From positions 1 to 16,864 of the forward strand of contig JAEKKE010000086.1 in the NCBI GenBank assembly GCA_019510535.1: DNA of 16,864 bases, read 5' to 3'. A program made the translations under genes and the position numbers. Position 1 is the stretch's first letter. Every line of letters begins with the position of its first letter. The stretch comes from Acidobacteriota bacterium (GTDB taxonomy: Bacteria > Acidobacteriota > Terriglobia > Terriglobales > Acidobacteriaceae). Below the pieces are notes generated by a model that was not told the origin of the DNA, ran no database searches, and saw only the letters and a list, made by a program, of their open reading frames with translations. This document shows, one piece after another, positions 8,107 to 13,213 of this stretch.

Positions 8107-8222
8107 TAGAGCATTTTTCCTGTTACTGGGTATCCCGGGAGGAGCGTACAGGGGCGTTTTCATTGAGGAAAACGCCCATAGATGCACAAGCCCTGCACTA
8201 CACCTGCAGGGCTTGTGCTCTA
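8106..8222 (-). repeat. Dispersed palindromic element, copy B (fills the whole spacer)
   Basis: One end is CTAGAGCATTTTTCCTG (8106-8122) and the other is TGCTCTA (8216-8222). The core stem GGGCGTTTTC (8152-8161), loop ATTGAG and GAAAACGCCC (8168-8177) match copies A and C. Read on the minus strand, the first three bases are the TAG stop of the 155-aa gene and the last G is the first base of the recJ GTG, so the element is the entire spacer between the genes. Its outer arm near the 155-aa gene has diverged from the A/C version and instead forms a separate local hairpin (8184-8218). Confidence 0.85.
8184..8218 (-). terminator. Perfect 14-base hairpin right after the stop of the 155-aa gene
   Basis: GCACAAGCCCTGCA (8184-8197) and TGCAGGGCTTGTGC (8205-8218) form a perfect 14-base stem with a 7-base loop. 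In the minus-strand transcript it starts one base after the TAG at 8222-8220. There is no U-tract, so it is not a classical intrinsic terminator. It could slow or end transcription, or protect the 3' end of the message. It is part of repeat copy B. Confidence 0.5.
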
Positions 8223-8687
8223 TTCGTCTGCGTCGGGGTCGTCCACGATGATCGAGTCGAAGTCCGAGACGCTCTCCATCAACTGCTGAAAGCGGTCGTA
8301 CCACTCGGTCGAGGTCTCATAGATGAACATGATGCCGTTGTAGGCGAAGCCGAGCTGCAGGTAGCCGGTCTTCCCGACATAGTTCACCAGGTACTGCGCG
8401 TCGTCGATATCCGGCGTGTCGTCAGAGTCCGGAAATTCGCGGGCGCGAAGCTGCTCGATGAGTATCTCGATATCACGCTTTTCCAGCGTGACTTCGCTCA
8501 TGGTTAGGAAGCTGACCCCGGCGGCTTTGGCGTGTTCGACAAAGTCTTTCCAGGAATCGGCGTTCTCTTCTTCGAAGACAACCGTGGGAATGTCTTCATG
8601 GACATAAGCATTCATGCGGTGCATACCGTGGCCCGCGATGAAGGCAATCATGTCGTCTTTCAGGGAAATTAGATTATCCGTCTGCAT
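8220..8687 (-). CDS. Acidic protein of unknown function
   Basis: A 155-residue protein that I do not recognise. It has no signal peptide, membrane segment or cysteine cluster. It is acidic, ending in SDFDSIIVDDPDADE. It alternates predicted helices (EVTLEKRDIEILIEQLRAREF) with strand-like pieces (YLQLGFAYNGIMFIYETS), suggesting a compact alpha/beta cytoplasmic protein. The start is the ATG at 8687 (MQTDNLISLKDDM); longer in-frame versions would run antisense through the ferredoxin gene and are rejected. The ribosome site is weak. It diverges from the ferredoxin gene with a 60-base gap. Its stop codon is the terminal TAG of repeat copy B, so the native C-terminus may once have been different. 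Confidence 0.7.
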   Translation of the reverse strand: MQTDNLISLKDDMIAFIAGHGMHRMNAYVHEDIPTVVFEEENADSWKDFVEHAKAAGVSFLTMSEVTLEKRDIEILIEQLRAREFPDSDDTPDIDDAQYLVNYVGKTGYLQLGFAYNGIMFIYETSTEWYDRFQQLMESVSDFDSIIVDDPDADE

Positions 8688-8747
8688 TGCAACAAAGGGT
8701 ATTGTCTCAAAAAAGCATGACTGCACGCACTGGAATACGCTGAGAGC

Positions 8748-9098
8748 ATGGCAAAGTTTGAACGTCATGTTTTTGTTTGCAGCAATGAGCGCCTGGAGGG
8801 CGCTGCCCGTCCGAGCTGCCGCCCCCGCGGCGGCCGCCAGTTGAAAGATGCACTGAAGGATGCTGTAAAGGCCGCTGGCTTGAAGAACACGGTGCGGGCC
8901 AACGAGGCCGGCTGCCTGGATCAGTGCGAACATGGCCCTGTGATGGTGGTCTATCCGGAGGCAGTCTGGTACGGCTTTGTGAAATTGGAGGACGTCCAGG
9001 AGATCGTTCACGAACACGTGGTGCATGGACGGCCTGTGGAGCGTCTGCGCCTGGCCGAGAGCTGCCTGAATACCCCGAGCTGCCCGCACCGGCCGTAA
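8748..9098 (+). CDS. Thioredoxin-like [2Fe-2S] ferredoxin
   Basis: A 116-residue protein of the thioredoxin-fold 2Fe-2S family, related to the Aquifex/Azotobacter type ferredoxins and the NuoE C-terminal domain. Four cysteines, Cys11, Cys24, Cys56 and Cys60, fit the family pattern C-X12-C-X31-C-X3-C, in HVFVCSNER, SCRPRGG and NEAGCLDQCEHGP. The GPVMVVYPEAVWYG segment that follows is also typical. It should carry electrons in the cytoplasm; partner enzymes are unknown. The C-terminus adds a second Cys pair (ESCLNTPSC) unlikely to bind the cluster. The ATG has only a weak GAG ribosome site. DUF507 genes follow after an 81-base gap. Confidence 0.88.
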   Translation: MAKFERHVFVCSNERLEGAARPSCRPRGGRQLKDALKDAVKAAGLKNTVRANEAGCLDQCEHGPVMVVYPEAVWYGFVKLEDVQEIVHEHVVHGRPVERLRLAESCLNTPSCPHRP

Positions 9099-9155
9099 CT
9101 AGGGAGCGCTGTCCCGGGATATCTTTTGTGGGGCGCGAAAGCGGCCTTAACCGCG

Positions 9156-9164
9156 TGATATAAA
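9156..9164 (+). promoter_or_regulatory. Possible extended -10 promoter for the DUF507 pair
   Basis: TGATATAAA fits an extended -10 (TG, one base, TATAAA). It would start transcription around 9171, about 10 bases before the ATG at 9180. No good -35 is visible at the expected distance. Position and sequence fit; activity is inferred. Confidence 0.35.
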
Positions 9165-9179
9165 TGACTTCGAAGAGAG

Positions 9180-9458
9180 ATGATTTTTTCCAAGGACTAC
9201 GTCAACTACCTGGCCAAGCACACGGTACAGCACCTTATCGACGCGAAGATGCTCCGCACCGATAAGCCCGGCGTTCTGAATGAGCGTGTGAATCATGGTC
9301 TGCTCGACGAGCTCTCACTCGAAGACCGGATCAACGACGAGGTCCGCGTCATTCTGGAAACCTTCCAGGACGATATGCGCAAGACAGGCGCGAGCTACCC
9401 GGAGATGTTCAAGAAGGTAAAGAACGAGCTTGTGCGCAAATACAAGGCGGTGCTGTGA
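9180..9458 (+). CDS. DUF507-type protein, first of a tandem pair
   Basis: A 92-residue protein resembling the DUF507 family, whose function is not established. Shared features with the next gene are the opening FSKDYVNYLA, a central acidic/basic helical stretch (SLEDRINDEVRVIL) and the charged C-terminal helix KKVKNELVRKYKAVL. It is soluble and almost entirely helical, with no cysteine. GAAGAGAG before the ATG is a usable ribosome site. Its TGA stop overlaps the GTG start of the second DUF507 gene by 4 bases, so the two proteins are probably made together. It matches the family less well than the second copy. Confidence 0.7.
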   Translation: MIFSKDYVNYLAKHTVQHLIDAKMLRTDKPGVLNERVNHGLLDELSLEDRINDEVRVILETFQDDMRKTGASYPEMFKKVKNELVRKYKAVL

Positions 9459-9730
9459 GAATCTCACGCGACAAGCTCAACAAACTGGCACACGTGGTGG
9501 CCGATACTCTGGCAGAGACCGACGAGGCAGAGTTTCTGGAGGACCGGAACACGATCCGCCAGGAGGCTCGTAAGGCGCTGGAGAAGCTGTTGCTCGAGGA
9601 GACCAAGATCGACCAGGCGGCGCGGCTAAAGATTACCTCGCAGCGGAAGATCATCCTCGAAGGTACCCAGGAGTGGGACATCCTGTACCGCAAGTACTAC
9701 AACGACGAAGTGAAGAAACTCGGTATCTGA
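9455..9730 (+). CDS. DUF507 family protein, second of a tandem pair
   Basis: A 91-residue protein closely matching DUF507: MRISRDKLNKLAHVVADTL at the start, EDRNTIRQEARKALEKLL in the middle, and the family hallmark KITSQRKIILEGTQEWDILYRKYY near the end. It is small, soluble and helix-rich. The function is unknown. It starts at a GTG that overlaps the stop of the preceding paralogue (GTGA), so translation is likely coupled. The tRNA-Glu promoter follows within about 25 bases. Confidence 0.85.
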   Translation: MRISRDKLNKLAHVVADTLAETDEAEFLEDRNTIRQEARKALEKLLLEETKIDQAARLKITSQRKIILEGTQEWDILYRKYYNDEVKKLGI

Positions 9731-9751
9731 TCCAACAAACCGCTTCTTCAC

Positions 9752-9760
9752 TGCTATACT
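9752..9760 (+). promoter_or_regulatory. Extended -10 promoter of the tRNA-Glu gene
   Basis: TGCTATACT is an extended -10 (TG, one base, TATACT) placed 40 bases before the tRNA. A weak -35 match (CCAACA, 9732-9737) lies at 17-base spacing. Start would be near 9767. Confidence 0.5.
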
Positions 9761-9800
9761 GAAAAGAGTGGGCGTGAGTCATCACCGCCCTGCCTATAAC

Positions 9801-9877
9801 GGCGCCATGGTGTAATTGGTTAACACGTCGCCCTCTCAAGGCGAAGAGTACGGGTTCGATCCCCGTTGGCGCTACCA
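9801..9877 (+). tRNA. tRNA-Glu (anticodon CTC)
   Basis: A 77-base cloverleaf. The acceptor stem GGCGCCA pairs with TGGCGCT (the first pair is G-U). The anticodon stem TCGCC/GGCGA encloses the loop CTCTCAA with anticodon CTC, reading GAG. The T-arm is CGGGTTCGATCCCCG, and the 3' end ACCA is encoded. The body resembles bacterial tRNA-Glu. miaB starts 66 bases downstream. Confidence 0.93.
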
Positions 9878-9942
9878 ATGTCCTGACAAGCAAATAATTC
9901 AACGTGCAGAGCCGATGCGCGTCCGGCGGTATACTTTCAAGC

Positions 9943-11322
9943 GTGGCAAAGACGTTTTATATCGAAACCTTTGGCTGCCAGATGAACGCCCATGACTCTG
10001 AAAAGGTCATCGGCACGCTGCAGCATGAGGGTTATACACAGGTGACGGACGAGGATTCTGCTGACCTCGTTCTGTACAACACCTGTTCCATCCGCGACAA
10101 GGCGGAGCAAAAGGTCTTTCATCGCTTGAATGAGTACAAGCGTCTGCAGGGCGAGGGGAAGCGCTTTGGCGTGCTCGGCTGTGTGGCGCAGCAGGAAGGC
10201 GAAAAGATCTTCGAGAAAGCTCCATTCGTCTCGCTGGTAAGCGGTTCGGCTTCCTACCGTAACCTGCCGGAGATGATCCGCCGCCTGGAAGCAGGTGAGC
10301 ACCGTATTACTGGTCTTGATGACCGCCAGACGGACGAGGCCTTTGATACTGAGTTCACCGCGCGGTCCAATCCGCACCGCGGCTATATCACTATCACCGA
10401 GGGGTGCGATAAGTTTTGCTCCTACTGCGTGGTGCCCTATACCCGTGGCAAGGAGCGCAGCCGCACCTCGGAGTCGGTACTGACTGAAGCGCGCCGTATG
10501 GCCGATGCCGGCTTTACCGATATTCAGCTGCTAGGTCAGAATGTGAACTCCTTCCGTGATCCGCTCGGCAAAATGAATTTCGCCGAAATTCTGGTTGCGG
10601 TTGGAGAGGTTCCAGGAATCCGCCGTGTGCGGTTTACGACATCGCATCCGCGGCACTTCACGAAGCAGATCGTCGACGCAATCGATGCCGTGCCTACGTT
10701 GTGTGACCACATCCATTTGCCGGTGCAGAGCGGATCGTCGGCCGTACTGAAGGCGATGCAGCGCGAATACACCCGAGAGTGGTATCTGGAGCGTATCTCC
10801 TGGATCAAGTCCGCGAAACGGGACATCTCCATGACCACCGACATCATCGTAGGTTTTCCAGGAGAGACCGATGCCGATTTCGAAGAGACGGTCACTCTCT
10901 GCGGTGAGGTGGGCTATGACGGCGTCTTCGCTTTCAAGTATTCGCCACGGCCAAATACGCCGGCTGTCTCTATGTCGGAGACAGTCTCAGAAGATGTGAA
11001 GAGCAAGCGGCTGCAGGTTCTGCTCGATCGCCAGCGGGAGATTCAACGTGCCCTCTATAGCCGGCACGAGGGCAAAGTGATCGAGGTGATGGTCGAGGGC
11101 TTTAACCAGCAGCGTGGCCAGATCATCGGACGTACATCGCAGAACAAGACATTGAACTTCACCGCTGCACAACCGATATTGCCGCAGATTGGCAGTTATG
11201 TTCCAGTAAGGGTGACGAAGTCGTTGCCGAACAGTCTGGTGGGCGAACAGGCCGGCGATGCCGAGGTTCCGGCAGCGATGCTGAAGCAGGCCCAGCCTGT
11301 CGGTCTGGTGGTGCTGCAATGA
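9943..11322 (+). CDS. miaB: tRNA-2-methylthio-N6-dimethylallyladenosine synthase (MiaB)
   Basis: A radical-SAM methylthiotransferase that converts i6A37 to ms2i6A37 in tRNAs reading U-starting codons. The 459-residue protein has the N-terminal MTTase domain with three cluster cysteines, Cys12 (ETFGCQMN), Cys48 (YNTCSIRDKA) and Cys80 (VLGCVAQ). The radical-SAM motif CDKFCSYC follows (Cys155, 159, 162), and a C-terminal TRAM domain (about 380-450, HEGKVIEVMVEGFNQQRGQIIGRTSQNK) ends the protein. The GTG at 9943 is chosen because AKTFYIETFGCQMN is where the family begins; a GTG at 9904 adds 13 unlikely residues. A TATACT at 9930-9935, 7 bases before the GTG, and the lack of a ribosome site raise the chance of a leaderless message. 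Its TGA overlaps the next ATG (ATGA). Confidence 0.95.
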   Translation: MAKTFYIETFGCQMNAHDSEKVIGTLQHEGYTQVTDEDSADLVLYNTCSIRDKAEQKVFHRLNEYKRLQGEGKRFGVLGCVAQQEGEKIFEKAPFVSLVSGSASYRNLPEMIRRLEAGEHRITGLDDRQTDEAFDTEFTARSNPHRGYITITEGCDKFCSYCVVPYTRGKERSRTSESVLTEARRMADAGFTDIQLLGQNVNSFRDPLGKMNFAEILVAVGEVPGIRRVRFTTSHPRHFTKQIVDAIDAVPTLCDHIHLPVQSGSSAVLKAMQREYTREWYLERISWIKSAKRDISMTTDIIVGFPGETDADFEETVTLCGEVGYDGVFAFKYSPRPNTPAVSMSETVSEDVKSKRLQVLLDRQREIQRALYSRHEGKVIEVMVEGFNQQRGQIIGRTSQNKTLNFTAAQPILPQIGSYVPVRVTKSLPNSLVGEQAGDAEVPAAMLKQAQPVGLVVLQ

Positions 11323-11840
11323 ACTTTCCTGGACTGCAACACGATGATACGCCGCTGGAGATCGAGATGAAGATCCGTGGCCTGATGATGGATCCTGTCA
11401 CGAACATGCCGATCGTTGTGCTGAAGGATGTCGCGGGCGATACGGTACTGCCGATATGGGTTGGTATCTTCGAAGCGAACGCCATCGCTCTCGAGATCGA
11501 GAAGACAGCGACTCCACGACCGATGACCCATGATCTTCTGCGAGATACGATCCGCGGTCTGAACGCCCAGGTGGACAAGATCGTAGTGCAGGAGCTAAAG
11601 GACGATACCTTCTACGCCGTCATCTGGATGCGTCAGGAGGGAGAGGTCGTAACCATTGATGCACGGCCGTCGGATGCTTTGGCGCTGGCGTTGCGCGCGG
11701 ATGCTCCCATCTATGTTCATCGTGAGGTGTTGAAGAACGCCCGCCTATCGACTGCTGACGCACAGAATGTGACTGCGGAACAGATGCGCCAGTGGCTGGA
11801 AGGCCTGAATGACGATGACATGGGCCGCTACAAGATGTAG
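11319..11840 (+). CDS. Bifunctional nuclease family protein (BFN/DUF151)
   Basis: A 173-residue cytoplasmic protein of the BFN family, whose plant and archaeal/bacterial members have been reported as DNase/RNase or as conserved proteins of uncertain role. Diagnostic segments are VVLKDVAGDTVLPIWVGIFEANAIALEIEK, TPRPMTHDLLRDTI, TFYAVIWM and IDARPSDALALALRADAPIYV. The C-terminus (QMRQWLEGLNDDDMGRYKM) matches the usual linker/tail. It overlaps the miaB stop by 4 bases (ATGA), so it is very likely translated from the same message. It ends 5 bases before repeat copy D. Confidence 0.9.
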   Translation: MNFPGLQHDDTPLEIEMKIRGLMMDPVTNMPIVVLKDVAGDTVLPIWVGIFEANAIALEIEKTATPRPMTHDLLRDTIRGLNAQVDKIVVQELKDDTFYAVIWMRQEGEVVTIDARPSDALALALRADAPIYVHREVLKNARLSTADAQNVTAEQMRQWLEGLNDDDMGRYKM

Positions 11841-11845
11841 GGCCT

Positions 11846-11893
11846 GGAGCGTCTTCCCCGTAGCTGCATATCCCGACAGGGAAAATGCTCTAG
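11846..11893 (-). repeat. Dispersed palindromic element, copy D (internally deleted)
   Basis: A 48-base derivative. The left arm GGAGCGTCTTCCCCG (11846-11860) pairs, with four mismatches, with CAGGGAAAATGCTCT (11877-11891), and the end is CTAG. The left 31 bases match copy A at about 22 positions, including the TCCCGA that normally precedes the hairpin. The core hairpin is missing. It fills nearly all of the gap between two convergent genes, and its TAG (minus strand 11892-11890) is the stop of the glycosyltransferase. It may act as a two-way terminator, but has no clear T-tract. Confidence 0.7.
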
Positions 11894-13074
11894 CGTTTCG
11901 CGGCGAGCAGTTCCAGCAGGGTTTTTTCCCATTTCGCCCCATACTCTGACCAACCACCCAGGTGACGTACGCGGTTGAGGGCGGCCTCACGCATGCGCTG
12001 ATGTATGCCTGGATCATCGGCTATTCGCTGCATGCGGTCGGCAAGAGCTGCGGCATCGCGAATCGGAACGATGAAGCCTTCGACACCGTCGGTATAAAGA
12101 TCTTCACTCCCCGTATTGTGTGAGGCAATCACAGGGCATCCACATGCCATTGCCTGCGCCTGCACCAGGGCTAGACCTTCCTCAATGCTGGGAAGGACGA
12201 GCACGTGGCTCTTCGACATCAGTGTGATGAGATCGCTCTGGGGAACTGCTCCCAGCCACTCCACAGAGGCATTCGGCAACCGATCAAAAACCGGTTTAAC
12301 CACGTGATCAACGGCTCCGGCAATGCGAAGGCGTTTATTGGGATGCTTAAGCTGTGCGAACGCCTGGAGGAGGTAGGGAACTCCTTTGCGAAGACTGACG
12401 GAGCCGGCAAAGAGAACGTCGAAGGAGTCCGTGGGAGGGTCGGCTACAGGGCGAAAGCGTTCCAACCGAACGCCGTATGGAATAAGCCGGAGCTTCTTGA
12501 GGGGAACACCCATCTCGACAAAGGAACGCACGGCAAAACTGGAAGGTACGCTGATGGCGTCTGCGAGTTCGTACTGTTCTTCTTCAATGGCTGTGACGCG
12601 AAGGTCCGACGTTGGCTCCCGCTCGACACCCCAAATGCGATCTTCTTCGGCGACGATATTGCGTTGATAGCGGTGGTGCGACGATCCTCTGTCACAGATG
12701 AAGACGCCGCCGGTCTGCTGCAGCAGGCGTCCAGTCCTGGTTCCAGATCCGGAGATTGCGATGAGAGCGTCGACCTTTGTGCCATGGCCTTGGAGAGCGC
12801 GCAGGCGACGCATGGTCCAGCGGTCAAAGAGCGCTGCATTCAGAAGTTGAAGTTGCTGCGCCACTGGCGCCCGGTGGAGCTTAGACCGACCGTAGAAGTA
12901 GGCCGGCATGTGGATCCAGGGAAAGCTTTCAACTCGCTGTTTCGGCAGCCCCTCGCGTTTGAGCCGCGCCCATGGCCAGGTGGAGTAGACCTTCTCCAGG
13001 TGGCCTCGTTTCTGGAGTTCGGTTGCAAGATCGAAGTGGTGAAAGACGCCGAAGACGGTCTGAATGACATGCAT
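11890..13074 (-). CDS. Glycosyltransferase, GT-B fold, family 4-like
   Basis: Transfers a sugar from a nucleotide donor, probably for envelope or exopolysaccharide; donor and acceptor are unknown. The 394-residue protein (from the ATG at 13074, MHVIQTVFGVFHHFDLA) has an N-terminal acceptor half. The C-terminal donor half contains SFDVLFAGSVSLRKGVPYLLQAF, then VLVLPSIEEGLALVQAQAMACGCPVIASHNTGSEDLY. In the E-x7-E motif the first Glu is E299 but the second is Gln307. The ATG at 13074 opens the typical GT-B first strand, though its AGGA is rather far upstream (13 bases). An in-frame ATG at 13152 lies in repeat copy C and would add MKTPLHATSG and 16 more residues, probably not native. The stop TAG belongs to repeat copy D. 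It lies downstream of aroA but with an unrelated role. Confidence 0.9.
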   Translation of the reverse strand: MHVIQTVFGVFHHFDLATELQKRGHLEKVYSTWPWARLKREGLPKQRVESFPWIHMPAYFYGRSKLHRAPVAQQLQLLNAALFDRWTMRRLRALQGHGTKVDALIAISGSGTRTGRLLQQTGGVFICDRGSSHHRYQRNIVAEEDRIWGVEREPTSDLRVTAIEEEQYELADAISVPSSFAVRSFVEMGVPLKKLRLIPYGVRLERFRPVADPPTDSFDVLFAGSVSLRKGVPYLLQAFAQLKHPNKRLRIAGAVDHVVKPVFDRLPNASVEWLGAVPQSDLITLMSKSHVLVLPSIEEGLALVQAQAMACGCPVIASHNTGSEDLYTDGVEGFIVPIRDAAALADRMQRIADDPGIHQRMREAALNRVRHLGGWSEYGAKWEKTLLELLAAKR

Positions 13075-13098
13075 GGGTCGTTCGGCGTCCTTTCCTTG

Positions 13099-13213
13099 AG
13101 AGCGTTTTCCCTGTTGCCGGGTCCCGGAAGTGGCGTGCAGCGGCGTTTTCATTGCGGAAAACGCCCCTATGATTTGGAAACTCTAGACTTCACCCGCAGG
13201 GAAAATGCTCTAG
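13099..13213 (-). repeat. Dispersed palindromic element, copy C
   Basis: The ends are AGAGCGTTTTCCCTG (13099-13113) and CAGGGAAAATGCTCT (13197-13211), complementary with one mismatch that would be a G-U pair in RNA. The outer end is CTAG (13210-13213). The core stem is GGCGTTTTC (13142-13150), loop ATTGCG, GAAAACGCC (13157-13165). The 15 bases between CCCG and the core stem align without gaps with copies A and B. Its terminal TAG on the minus strand is the aroA stop, and its loop ATG (13152) reads in frame into the glycosyltransferase. Confidence 0.85.

Noticed and set aside
8164..8304. A recJ start at 8304 or other upstream extension.
   Set aside because: It would run through repeat copy B and into the 155-aa gene in another frame, adding residues with no similarity to RecJ.
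8688..9089. A longer version of the 155-aa gene starting at 9089.
   Set aside because: The extension is antisense to the well-supported ferredoxin gene on the opposite strand.
9801..11322. A functional link between tRNA-Glu(CTC) and the adjacent miaB.
   Set aside because: MiaB acts on tRNAs carrying i6A37 that read U-starting codons, which tRNA-Glu does not, so adjacency alone is not evidence.
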